From NCBI RefSeq assembly GCF_027460265.1, contig NZ_JAPZBC010000001.1:1116001-1180000 (forward strand): a stretch of 64,000 bases of DNA, written 5' to 3'. Shown one piece after another: positions 24,891-32,924 of this stretch (the first letter of the stretch is position 1; the number at the start of each line of letters is the position of its first letter). Origin of the DNA: Streptomyces sp. WMMC940. GTDB lineage: Bacteria > Actinomycetota > Actinomycetes > Streptomycetales > Streptomycetaceae. The notes below the pieces were generated by a model, which had not been told where the DNA came from, ran no database searches, and saw only the letters and a list, made by a program, of their open reading frames with translations. The translations under genes and the position numbers were made by a program.

Positions 24891-25124
24891 ATGGAGTTCA
24901 TCAATGGCATGCCGGCGGGGGAGCTGAGCCCGGTGGTGTGGATCAAGAGCAGCCACAGCAATGCCACCGGCAACTGCGTGGAGCTGGCAGCACTCCCCGA
25001 CGGACAGGTCGCCGTGCGCAACTCCCGGGATCCGCAGGGGCCCGCCCTCGTCTACACGCGGGACGAGGTGGAGGCCTTCGTCGCAGGAGCGCGCGGCGGT
25101 GAATTCGATGACGTGATTGGCTGA
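24891..25124 (+). CDS. DUF397 domain protein
   Basis: A 77-residue protein starting at ATG 24891. It has the complete DUF397 signature: WIKSSHSNATGNCVELA, then VAVRNSRDPQGPAL and a C-terminal YTRDEVEAFVAGARGGEFD helix. In Streptomyces, DUF397 proteins are encoded next to XRE-type HTH proteins with DUF5753 and act as antagonist or partner proteins in toxin-antitoxin-like regulatory pairs (as at the whiJ locus). The HTH gene follows 92 bases later on the same strand. Small, acidic, cytoplasmic; no enzymatic motif. Confidence 0.9.
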   Translation: MEFINGMPAGELSPVVWIKSSHSNATGNCVELAALPDGQVAVRNSRDPQGPALVYTRDEVEAFVAGARGGEFDDVIG

Positions 25125-25216
25125 AAGCAAGCACCCCACCGTCCAGTTCGCCGTGGCTCACACACGGATGTACGGGATAGTGTCGACGTCTTCTCAATAG
25201 TCCGCAGGAGCGCACG

Positions 25217-26119
25217 ATGGCTGCAGTAGAACCGAGCCCGTCGTTGTTCGCCGGGCCACTGGGAGCGGTCGAGAGCAACCCGACCGCCCTGAAGGTGATC
25301 CTGGGTGGCAAGCTGCGCGAACTGCGCACGGCCGCCGGGCTCGACCCCTCCGCCGTCGACGTCCGCCTCGGCTTCTCCCGTTCCAAGACCAGCCGCATCG
25401 AGCTGGGCCGGCACGGCTGCAAGCCGGCCGACGCCGTCGCCCTGCTGGAGCTCTACGGGGTGAGCGGGGAGGAGAGCGTCGCCGAGTTCCTGCGACTCGT
25501 GGAGCAGTCACGGCGCAGCGACTGGTGGCGCAGCTACAGCGACGTGCTGTCGGACTTCTTCGCCCCGCTGGTCGCCCTGGAGGGCGCTGCGGCCACCATC
25601 CGCACGTACGAACCCTTCTACGTGCCCGGCTTGTTGCAGACCTCCGCGTACGCTCGCGCGGTCGTCGAGTCCGGGCCCGCGCGGCTCTACGCCCACGACG
25701 TCGACCGGCGGGTCGAACTGCGGCAGGAACGGCAGCGCCAGCTCGACCAGCCGGACGCGCCCCGGCTGTGGGCGGTGATCGACGAGTCCGTGCTGATGCG
25801 CACGGTCGGCGGGCCGAAGGTGATGCGCGCGCAGCTCGAGCACCTGATCGCGATGATGCGGGAGCCCCGGATCACGTTGCAGATCGCCCCGCTGGACGTG
25901 ACGGCCTCGGTCGGGGTCGGCACGGGAGTGACCTATCTGCGCTTCGCGCTGAACGACCTCAAGGACGCCGTCTACATCGAGCACCTGACCGACAGCACGT
26001 TCAGTCAGAAGCCCCAGGTCGTGGAGCAGTACCGGGACATGCTTGACCGGCTCGGCGCCTGCGCGCTCACCCCGAGGAACTCGCTGGCCCTCATCGAGGA
26101 GCGGCTGTCCCGTCTGTAG
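25217..26119 (+). CDS. XRE-type HTH regulator with DUF5753 domain (WhiJ-like)
   Basis: A 300-residue regulator. Residues about 25-85 form an XRE helix-turn-helix (LGGKLRELRTAAGLDPSAV, GFSRSKTSRIELGRHG). The DUF5753 ligand/partner domain follows, with the signature EPFYVPGLLQTSAYARAV near residue 133 and LRFALNDLKDAVYIEHLTDS near the C-terminus. ATG 25217 lies after a GGAGCG-type RBS. Together with the DUF397 protein and the HATPase it makes a WhiJ-like regulatory module; in S. coelicolor such modules act on development and antibiotic production (family knowledge). The direct targets cannot be read here except for the likely local operator at 24818-24839. Confidence 0.92.
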   Translation: MAAVEPSPSLFAGPLGAVESNPTALKVILGGKLRELRTAAGLDPSAVDVRLGFSRSKTSRIELGRHGCKPADAVALLELYGVSGEESVAEFLRLVEQSRRSDWWRSYSDVLSDFFAPLVALEGAAATIRTYEPFYVPGLLQTSAYARAVVESGPARLYAHDVDRRVELRQERQRQLDQPDAPRLWAVIDESVLMRTVGGPKVMRAQLEHLIAMMREPRITLQIAPLDVTASVGVGTGVTYLRFALNDLKDAVYIEHLTDSTFSQKPQVVEQYRDMLDRLGACALTPRNSLALIEERLSRL

Positions 26120-26125
26120 TGCCGG

Positions 26126-26174
26126 GCACCAGGGTCTCTCCGGCTCCGGCGCGGGGACGGAGACACCCTGGTGC
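26126..26174. terminator. Bidirectional terminator between convergent HTH and methyltransferase genes
   Basis: GCACCAGGGTCTCTCCG (26126-26142) pairs with 26158-26174 with a single mismatch in 17 positions, loop of 15 bases. It begins seven bases after the HTH stop. Confidence 0.75.
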
Positions 26175-26275
26175 GGGGCCGACGACCCGACGGGTCCCCG
26201 CCCGTACGCCCGTGCTCGGCAGGCGGCCGCTCGGATCCGCCCTCCGGCCCGGCCGCCCGCGGTGTCCGAGGGCTG

Positions 26276-27088
26276 TCAGACCAATCGGCCGACGCCGCCC
26301 CACTCGATCCACTCGTCGGTCTGCTGCACCGGGGCGAGTTCGGTGTCCGGCCGCCAGGTCGAGACCTCGACCAGACCCGGCTCCAGGATCTGGAGCCCGT
26401 CGAAGTACTCCGTCACCTCGTGCTCCTCCCGGACGCGGCCCCAGTGCCCGCCGGTGGCCTCGGCCATGAAGTCCGTGACGAACCTCCGGATCTCGGGGCG
26501 GTCGCTGACGAGCTGACAGACCACCAGAAAGCTTCCGGGCACGAGGCGTTCGGCGACGCGGCGGACGAGAGCCGCCGGGTCGTCCTCGTCCGGTATGCAG
26601 TGCATCACCGACACGAACAGGGCGGCGACCGGCTTGCCGAAGTCGATCAGCCGGGTGGTCTCCTCGTGGCCGAAGATGCCGTCGGTGTCCCTCATGTCGG
26701 CCTGGATGACCGCGGTGCGGTCGTTCTCCTCCAGCAGCGCCCGGCCATGGGCCAGCACGATCGGGTCGTTGTCGACGTACACCACCCTTGACTCCGGGTC
26801 GACGGCCTGGGCGACCTGGTGGACGTTGTTCTGGGTCGGCAGACCGGAGCCGTGGTCGACGAACTGCCGTATGCCGTAGTCCTCGGCGAGGGTACGGACG
26901 ACGCGCTGCAGGAAGCGGCGGTTGTTGACGGCGAGCACCTTGGTGCTGGGCACCTGCTTCAGCAGCTGCTCGCAGGCGTCGCGGTCGGACTGGTAGTTGT
27001 CGTCGCCCCCCAGGAAGAAGTCGTACATACGCGCCACACTGGGCACCTTGGTGTCGATGGCGTCCGGGCTCCACGACTCGTTCTGCAT
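26276..27088 (-). CDS. SAM-dependent methyltransferase, DUF574/SAV_2177 family
   Basis: A 270-residue class I methyltransferase starting at ATG 27088 behind GAGGA. Hallmarks of this streptomycete-specific family: DTKVPSVARMYDFFLGGDDN at the N-terminus, AVNNRRFLQRVVRTLAED, the SAM site FVDHGSGLPTQNNVHQVAQ, VVYVDNDPIVLAHGRALL and the FVSVMHCIPDEDDP segment. These proteins occur in many copies per Streptomyces genome, very often near DUF397/XRE genes as here; their methyl acceptor is not known. The closing tryptophan-rich tail (TDEWIEWGGVGRLV) is also typical. Confidence 0.93.
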   Translation of the reverse strand: MQNESWSPDAIDTKVPSVARMYDFFLGGDDNYQSDRDACEQLLKQVPSTKVLAVNNRRFLQRVVRTLAEDYGIRQFVDHGSGLPTQNNVHQVAQAVDPESRVVYVDNDPIVLAHGRALLEENDRTAVIQADMRDTDGIFGHEETTRLIDFGKPVAALFVSVMHCIPDEDDPAALVRRVAERLVPGSFLVVCQLVSDRPEIRRFVTDFMAEATGGHWGRVREEHEVTEYFDGLQILEPGLVEVSTWRPDTELAPVQQTDEWIEWGGVGRLV

Positions 27089-27434
27089 CCAGTCCTCATT
27101 CGCGTCAATGGGAAATCGGGTCGGGTAGGACGCACATGCTAGGGAGCGGTGGGGAGCGGGTACAGGTCGGGCGACCGGCCCGGGTCCCCAAGGGCTGTCT
27201 TTCGGCCATTCGTCGAGCGCTCCCCGGCACCCGGAGGGCCCTCCCCCACCCTCCCCCGTGACCCGTGACACCGCCGGAACGGCTGCCGGACCCGGAACGC
27301 CCGCTCCGCCCCGGAACGCTCGCCGTCACCTCCCGTGCGCCCGCGAGCTCTCCCGTCCGCGCACACGGGGAGCCCCCCGGGGACGGCCCGGGGGGCTCAT
27401 GGCCGGGGACACCGGACGCGCCGTCAGGAGGCGG
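27089..27434. other. Non-coding interval between the methyltransferase and glycerate kinase genes
   Basis: About 345 bases holding the methyltransferase promoter at the left and the glycerate kinase terminator at 27370-27398. No gene seen. Confidence 0.5.
27370..27398 (-). terminator. Terminator after the glycerate kinase gene
   Basis: GAGCCCCCCGGG (27370-27381) pairs perfectly with CCCGGGGGGCTC (27387-27398) over a five-base loop, 37 bases beyond the glycerate kinase stop on the minus strand. Confidence 0.75.
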
Positions 27435-28568
27435 TCAGGAGAGGAAGTCCCTCGCGACCGACTCCGCGACCCGCTCCAGCAGCGGACCGGCCTGGGCCAT
27501 GCAGGCCGCAGGATCGGGCTCCAGCTCCAGGAGCGCGTAGGCACGTCGGATGCCCGCGCCGGCGAGCGCGTCCCGTTCGAGCGCGAGCCGGCCGCAGACC
27601 GCGACGACGTCGATGCCCTTCGCGCGGGCGGCCGCGGCGACGCCGGCCGGGGCCTTGCCGTGAAGGGTCTGCTCGTCGAGGGAGCCCTCGCCGGTGACGA
27701 CCAGGGTCGCCCGGGACAGCGCGTCGGCGAATCCGAGGATGTCGAGCATCACCTCGATACCCGGCCGGAAGCCCGCCCCCAGGGCGACCAGCGCGCCGTA
27801 GCCGATGCCGCCGGCCGCGCCGGCGCCGGGCCGTTCGGCCTGCCCGGGGCCCAGGAGCGACGCGTAGTGGGCGAGTGCCGCGTCCAGGACGGCGACGTCC
27901 TCGGGCGACGCGCCCTTCTGCGGGCCGAAGACGGCGGGCGCCCCCTTGGGACCGGTCAGCGGGTTGTCGACATCGCTGGCGAGAACCAGCTCCACGTCCT
28001 CGAAGCGGGCGTCCAGCCCGGACAGGTCCGCGGTCGACACGTCGATCAGCGCACCCCCGCCGGGGCCGACGGGCTCGCCGTCCGTGTCCAGGAAACGCGC
28101 GCCGAGCGCGGCCAGCATCCCCGCACCGCCGTCGGTGGTGGCGCTGCCGCCGACGCCGAAGACGATCGTCCGCGCGCCCGCGTCGAGGGCCGCGCGCAGC
28201 AGCTCGCCGGAGCCGTACGTGGTCGCCGTGAGCGGCGCGAAGACGCCGTCGGGCAGGTGCTGGAGTCCGGACGCCTCGGCCATCTCCACCACCGCGGTGG
28301 TGCCGCGCAGGGCGTACGCCGCCGTCACGGGCTCGCCGAGCGGGCCGGTCACCTCGACCTGACGGCGTTCGAACCCGGCCGCCACGGCCGCGGCCACCGT
28401 ACCGTCGCCGCCGTCGGCGACCGGCAGGGTCTCCACCGCGAGGTCCGGGACGACGCGCCGGAGTCCGGCGGTCACCCGCTCCGCGACCTGCACGGCCGTG
28501 AGCGAGCCCTTGAACTTGTCCGCCGCCACGAGCACCCGTGCGGCAGTAACTGCTCCGTCCGCCACCAT
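27435..28568 (-). CDS. Glycerate kinase (GarK/GlxK family)
   Basis: A 377-residue cytoplasmic kinase that phosphorylates D-glycerate (usually to 2-phosphoglycerate), joining glyoxylate or allantoin breakdown to glycolysis. Family motifs are complete: VLVAADKFKGSLTA at the N-terminus, LPVADGGDGT, GVGGSATTDGGAGMLAALGA, LASDVDNPLTGPKGAP and VVTGEGSLDEQTLHGKAP. ATG 28568 has AAGGGA upstream; a much longer open frame upstream of it is not coding-like. It is monocistronic with its own terminator. A 15-bp palindrome lies 70 bases upstream over the likely promoter. Confidence 0.95.
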   Translation of the reverse strand: MVADGAVTAARVLVAADKFKGSLTAVQVAERVTAGLRRVVPDLAVETLPVADGGDGTVAAAVAAGFERRQVEVTGPLGEPVTAAYALRGTTAVVEMAEASGLQHLPDGVFAPLTATTYGSGELLRAALDAGARTIVFGVGGSATTDGGAGMLAALGARFLDTDGEPVGPGGGALIDVSTADLSGLDARFEDVELVLASDVDNPLTGPKGAPAVFGPQKGASPEDVAVLDAALAHYASLLGPGQAERPGAGAAGGIGYGALVALGAGFRPGIEVMLDILGFADALSRATLVVTGEGSLDEQTLHGKAPAGVAAAARAKGIDVVAVCGRLALERDALAGAGIRRAYALLELEPDPAACMAQAGPLLERVAESVARDFLS

Positions 28569-28637
28569 CAATCCCTTGCTTTCGAACAGGCAGTCGCGCC
28601 GACCCGACCCTATCCGCAGCCGCCCCTTTTTTAAAGC

Positions 28638-28652
28638 GGACGGAATCCGTCC
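28638..28652. promoter_or_regulatory. 15-bp palindrome upstream of glycerate kinase
   Basis: GGACGGA-A-TCCGTCC is a perfect inverted repeat around one base. On the minus strand it is directly preceded by TATA and followed by a TTTAAAAAA tract, the only A/T run in this region, so it probably sits on the glycerate kinase promoter. The regulator is unknown. Confidence 0.45.
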
Positions 28653-29227
28653 TATACGGCCCCCGGCCTGCGACGCAGTGGGAACACGGTGGAGCCCGGA
28701 GCCCCGCCCCCTGAACCCCGGGCGGCGGGTATCGGCCAGGGAGGCAGGACCTGCCGCGAGGACGCACCGCCGTCGGCTTCGGGTCGGCCGGCCTCGGCGC
28801 GGCCGAGCAGCGGCGCACCGAGCCGACGGGACCACGAGCGCGGGTCCGGGATCGCCGACGACCGCTTCGCCCCGCGGGACCCCACGCACGGCGCGGGCGG
28901 CGGGTCGTCCTCCGGCGCGTCGGCGATGCCGACGATCCCGTGGGGAGGCCGGGCATGCTGCCGTCGCGGGGCGGCGGCGGCACGGGCGGCGGGGCCGCCA
29001 CGGCCATGCGGCCGGCCGGCGCCGCCCCGAGGAGCGCCCGGCGCCCACGGTGAGGGCTGCGTCACCGTGTCCGCCGTGGGGCACGTTCGGCCGGGACAGC
29101 GACATCCGCCGCTTCGCCGACGAGTGCCGGGCCGGTTCGTCCCCGGTCTCACGCACGACCGGCGCCGCCCGCTGTCCTGCGGACGGGCCTCCCCCGTTCC
29201 CGAGCCGCGACGGGGTACACCCGAGTC
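28653..29227. other. Non-coding interval upstream of the ARH/conflict operon
   Basis: About 575 bases, very GC-rich, with open frames on several strands but no RBS-supported or recognisable protein. It must contain the promoter for the gene run starting at 29228; no clear -10/-35 pair can be picked. Confidence 0.45.
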
Positions 29228-30304
29228 ATGACGCATCCAGCCACGCCCCAGGGCCCGACGACCGCCGACCGGATCCTCGGCGGCTGGCTGGGCCGGATCG
29301 CGGGCAACATGCTCGGCAAGCCCGTCGAGCGCGGCGACTACTGGACGCGTGACCGGATCGACCGCTATCTGCGGGCCGCCGGCGCGCTGCCGCTCACGGA
29401 CTACCTCCCCGAACCGCCCCCCGGCACGGCCTCCGACTTCGAATTGCGCCCCGACTGGCGCGCGTGCGTGCGCGGCCGGATCCACGGCAGCTGCCGGGAC
29501 GACGACGTGGACTACGCGATCCTCGGACTGCATCTGCTGGAGACCCACGGTTTCGCGTTCACGACCGAGCAGGTCGGCGAACTGTGGCTGCTGCGCCTGC
29601 CGTTCCTGCAGACCTTCACGGCCGAGCGGGCCGCGTACCGCAATCTCACCGCCGGGCTGAAGCCGCCGCTGACGGCCACGTACGACAACCCGTACCAGGA
29701 GTGGATCGGCGCGCTGATCCGCGCCGACGTCTTCGGCTGGACGAGCCCCGGCGACCCGGTGCGGGCCGCGTCGCTCGCCCGCCGGGACGCGGTGCTGTCG
29801 CACACCGGCAACGGGGTGTACGGGGCGATGTGGGCCGCCGCGCTGATCGCCGCGGCGTTCACGGCCGCCGATGCCCGGGAGGCGATCGGGAAGGCCCTCG
29901 CAAGGATCCCGGCGGGCAGCAGGTTCTCCCGGGCCGTCCGCCGTACGACGGCGCTGTACGACGCCGGCGTGCCCTGGGCCGCCGCACTCGACGAACTCGA
30001 CAGGGAGACCGGCCGCCTCGGCTGGATCCACGCCGTCCCGAACGCCGGTGTCATCACGGCCGGACTGCTGTACGGCGAGGGGGATTTCACCTCCACCATC
30101 GCGCTGACCGTGCGCGGCGGACTGGACACCGACTCCAACGGGGCGACGGCGGGCTCGGTGGCCGGGGTGCTGTGCGGTGCCGCCGGCATTCCGCCGCAGT
30201 GGACCCGGCCGCTGGAGGACCGTGTGCGCAGCGCCGTGTTCGGCTTCGACGGCACACGAATCGGTGAACTCGCGGCCCGAACCGCTCGTTTGGCCGCAGC
30301 CTGA
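29228..30304 (+). CDS. ADP-ribosylglycohydrolase (ARH/DraG) family protein
   Basis: A 358-residue all-helical enzyme of the DraG/ARH fold, which removes ADP-ribose from proteins, nucleic acids or small molecules with a binuclear Mg site. The first metal cluster is D91-D92-D93 in the motif SCRDDDVDYAILGLH; the second is GGLDTDSNGATAGSVAG near residue 300, which supplies the Asp pair and the ribose-contacting Ser/Asn. The N-terminal ILGGWLGRIAGNMLGKPVE is the family opening (Gly-rich helix). A long insertion between the opening and the DDD motif is seen in the ADP-ribosylglycohydrolase subgroup of actinomycetes. Start ATG 29228. The next gene, of the trypsin-co-occurring family, starts 46 bases downstream on the same strand, so co-transcription with the VMAP-type operon is likely. 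Confidence 0.9.
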   Translation: MTHPATPQGPTTADRILGGWLGRIAGNMLGKPVERGDYWTRDRIDRYLRAAGALPLTDYLPEPPPGTASDFELRPDWRACVRGRIHGSCRDDDVDYAILGLHLLETHGFAFTTEQVGELWLLRLPFLQTFTAERAAYRNLTAGLKPPLTATYDNPYQEWIGALIRADVFGWTSPGDPVRAASLARRDAVLSHTGNGVYGAMWAAALIAAAFTAADAREAIGKALARIPAGSRFSRAVRRTTALYDAGVPWAAALDELDRETGRLGWIHAVPNAGVITAGLLYGEGDFTSTIALTVRGGLDTDSNGATAGSVAGVLCGAAGIPPQWTRPLEDRVRSAVFGFDGTRIGELAARTARLAAA

Positions 30305-30350
30305 CCGGAAAATACCTCCCCACGTCCGTGCCGACCGGGAGAATGACCGG

Positions 30351-30746
30351 GTGCCCGAGTACATGGATGTTGCACTGACTGATGGTTCGCAGGTGCGGAT
30401 GGAGCTGTCCGGGGCCGGTGAGGCACTGGCCGTGCCCCCGGGGCCCGCCGGACCCGGCGATCTCCCGGAGGGTTTCGGCACCGTGGTTCCCGTGGCCCGC
30501 GGCGGCGGGGAGGGACGGGCCGCGGCCCGTGCGACCGAGGCGCTGCGGACGGCGCTGCGCCCCATGGGCCCGCTGCTGGACGAGATCCACTCCGCGGTGG
30601 CGGGGGCCGGCAACCCCCCGTCCGAGATCACGGTCGCGTTCGGGGTGGAAATCGGCCAGGACCTCAAGCTGGGCATCGTCGGGGCGAACGGCAAGGCCAC
30701 CATGACCGTGTCGGCGACCTGGCAGCCCGGGGAGCGGCAGAACTGA
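30351..30746 (+). CDS. CU044_2847 family (trypsin-co-occurring domain 1) protein
   Basis: A 131-residue protein from GTG 30351 (an ATG at 30363 would shorten it by four). The pattern ALTDGSQVRMEL, then a Gly/Pro loop, a helical LRTALRPMGPLLDEIHSAV and the C-terminal strand pair SEITVAFGVEIGQDLKLGIV plus a final TMTVSATWQPG matches the small CU044_2847/trypco1 domain. Such proteins are encoded next to trypsin-like peptidases in conflict systems and are thought to be substrates or regulators of them (family knowledge). Here the trypsin gene starts three bases after its stop, exactly the expected pairing. No catalytic residues. Confidence 0.85.
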   Translation: MPEYMDVALTDGSQVRMELSGAGEALAVPPGPAGPGDLPEGFGTVVPVARGGGEGRAAARATEALRTALRPMGPLLDEIHSAVAGAGNPPSEITVAFGVEIGQDLKLGIVGANGKATMTVSATWQPGERQN

Positions 30747-30749
30747 TCC

Positions 30750-32924
30750 ATGGGCTGGTTCACACGGCCGTCCGCCCCGGCCACCCGCCTCTCGGTGCTG
30801 TACGCCGACGGGCGCACGGCCGCGGGCGGAGCGGCGCTGCTGTCCCCGCACCGGGTGCTGACCTGCGCCCATGTGGTGAACGACGCGCTCGGGCGGGACC
30901 TTTACGAGAGCGGGCCGCCCGAGGCGGCCGAACTGACCGTCGCCCTGCACGGCTCGGGGGACCGCGGGCCCGGCCCCCAGCACCGGGCGGCCAGGGTCTC
31001 GGTGTGGGTGCCGCCCCGGCCCGCCGCGTCCACGACGGTGTGGCGGGGAGACCTCGCGGTCCTCGAACTGACCGAGCCGGCCCCGCCGGGGCCGCGTCCG
31101 GTGGTCTGGCGCGACATGGCCGAGGGCCAGGAGCTGCGTGCCTGGCACGGCGGCGGGGCCGCGATCACCTTCGCGGACACCCGGGTCAAGCTTCAGGAGG
31201 ACGCCGTCGGCTATCTCGACGGCGAGCTGTCCGGCGGGGCGATCGGCCCCGGGTTCAGCGGCGGTCCGCTGTGGTCGCTGTCCGACGAGACCGTGGTCGG
31301 ACTGGTCGTGGCGCACGTGCTGCCGGAACGTGGGCGTCCGCTGGGCGCCCAGGACCCGGTGCGGCGCAGCTGGGCGGTGCCGTGGCGGACGGTGCGGGAG
31401 GAACTGCGGCGGGCGGGCGCGGCGGAGGTGCTGGAGGACTGCGCGGTGCACCGCCGGGCGGGCCGTGACGACCCCGTACCGGGCGCGCTGGCCGCCGAAC
31501 TGTGGCGGCTCCTGGGCGATCCGGCACTCCGGGCCCAGCACGCGCGGACGCTCGCGGCGGCACTGGGGTACGAGCCCCCGGCCGGAGACTCCGCCCCGTC
31601 CGTGGAGGAGCTGACGGCGGTGCTGGCGGCCGAGGAGCGGGCGCTGGCGACACTCAGCGAGTCGCTCGCGGCCGCGGCCGCGCCGGGGACGGGCCGCGAC
31701 AGCCTGGACCGGCTGCTGATCGCCGGCCAGCTGGCCGGGGCACGGCTGCTGTCGGTGGACGAACACCGACTGCTCGTAGCCGAGTTGGCGGACCTCGTGG
31801 CCGCCGACGCGACGCTGCTGCCGCGCGCCGCGCGGGAGGCCCTGCGCTACACGCCGCTGCCCGAGCCGCTGGCCGCGCCCCGGCTCTCCGCGGACGACAT
31901 CGGCCCGGTCGTGACCGACCTCGAGTCCTATCGCGACGGGGGCGCCCTCCCGGACGGCACCGCGCCGGTCCCGGCCCTGCTGAAGCTGGTCGAGTACGCG
32001 GCGGCGGGTGCGTCCGCCAGGTCCTCCCGGGCGCTGACCGCGTGGTCGGACCGGGTCGCCGGGCGGCTCGGCGTGCACCGGGCCGCGCTCTCGCAGCGCC
32101 GGGGCGACGCCGCGGCCTGGGCCGCGCACCGCCCCTCCCCCGTCGTGCGACTCGTGGCGGAACTCAGGGGTGCGCCGGCCGACGACGAGGGACGGTTCCG
32201 GTGCGAGGTGTGGGAGGTGCGGGGCGACGGCACGGCCGCCCGGCTCGTCGCGGCGGACCGGCCCCGGAGTCCCACGGAGATCGGCCGGCTGATCCGCGAG
32301 TCCGCGGAACGCGCGGCGGACGGCGGCCCTCCCGTGGAGCAGATCGACGTCGTCGTCGGCCGGGACGGCCTCGAACTCGACGTGGACGAGTGGGACGCGG
32401 GCAGCCCGCTCGACTTCCTGCGGGGGGTGCCGCTGGGTGTGACGTACCGGGTCGCCATGCGGTGCCCCGAGGTGAGCGCCCGCGCCCCGCGGCGCGAGGC
32501 CGAACTGCGGCGGCGCTGGGAGAGCGGGCGCGCCGGTCCGCTGGTCGTGGACGAGCGGACCTCCTCTCCCGAGCGGGTGTACGCGCTGCTCGCCAGCACC
32601 CACCGGGACACCGCCCAGGTCGTGGTGCACGGCCCGCCCGGGGACCGCGAACGGCTGGTGCAGCTGTGCCTGGCCGTGGGCGTGCCCGTGGTGCTGTGGG
32701 ACCGGCAGGCGGAGGGGCACCAGCACGCCCACCGCCTCGACGCGGTCACGCCCGCCGGTCCGCTGCACCAGCTCCCCGAACGCGTACGGCACTTCCGGGC
32801 GGAGCGCTACGGCGCCCCGTCCCCCGGCGGCGCACGTCCTTCGCTGGTGTGGGAGGACACCGAACTCCCGCTTCCCGGCGGGCTCGAACTGCTGGACCCC
32901 GCGGAAGGAGCGGACATCCGATGA
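30750..32924 (+). CDS. Trypsin-like serine peptidase fused to a VMAP-C-like domain
   Basis: A 724-residue cytoplasmic protein (no signal peptide). Residues 10-210 are a chymotrypsin-fold peptidase with an intact triad: His41 in LTCAHVV, Asp101 in WRGDLAVLEL, Ser170 in GPGFSGGPLW. Residues about 210-330 are helical; about 390-450 (VPALLKLVEYAA, then ALTAWSDRVAGRLGV) resemble a small helical adaptor module of effector-associated type. Residues about 460-700, starting VVRLVAELRG, with IDVVVGRDGLELDVDEWD and the closing VGVPVVLWDR, resemble the C-terminal domain of vWA-MoxR-associated proteins. In those systems the peptidase is the likely effector, unleashed by the MoxR/vWA partners. Start ATG 30750; its stop overlaps the MoxR start (ATGA). 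Peptidase assignment is firm, VMAP-C is a by-eye match. Confidence 0.85.
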   Translation: MGWFTRPSAPATRLSVLYADGRTAAGGAALLSPHRVLTCAHVVNDALGRDLYESGPPEAAELTVALHGSGDRGPGPQHRAARVSVWVPPRPAASTTVWRGDLAVLELTEPAPPGPRPVVWRDMAEGQELRAWHGGGAAITFADTRVKLQEDAVGYLDGELSGGAIGPGFSGGPLWSLSDETVVGLVVAHVLPERGRPLGAQDPVRRSWAVPWRTVREELRRAGAAEVLEDCAVHRRAGRDDPVPGALAAELWRLLGDPALRAQHARTLAAALGYEPPAGDSAPSVEELTAVLAAEERALATLSESLAAAAAPGTGRDSLDRLLIAGQLAGARLLSVDEHRLLVAELADLVAADATLLPRAAREALRYTPLPEPLAAPRLSADDIGPVVTDLESYRDGGALPDGTAPVPALLKLVEYAAAGASARSSRALTAWSDRVAGRLGVHRAALSQRRGDAAAWAAHRPSPVVRLVAELRGAPADDEGRFRCEVWEVRGDGTAARLVAADRPRSPTEIGRLIRESAERAADGGPPVEQIDVVVGRDGLELDVDEWDAGSPLDFLRGVPLGVTYRVAMRCPEVSARAPRREAELRRRWESGRAGPLVVDERTSSPERVYALLASTHRDTAQVVVHGPPGDRERLVQLCLAVGVPVVLWDRQAEGHQHAHRLDAVTPAGPLHQLPERVRHFRAERYGAPSPGGARPSLVWEDTELPLPGGLELLDPAEGADIR

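Noticed and set aside
30087..32792. 901-codon minus-strand frame across the trypsin gene
   Set aside because: No recognisable product, no RBS, and the plus strand encodes an intact protease with catalytic triad.
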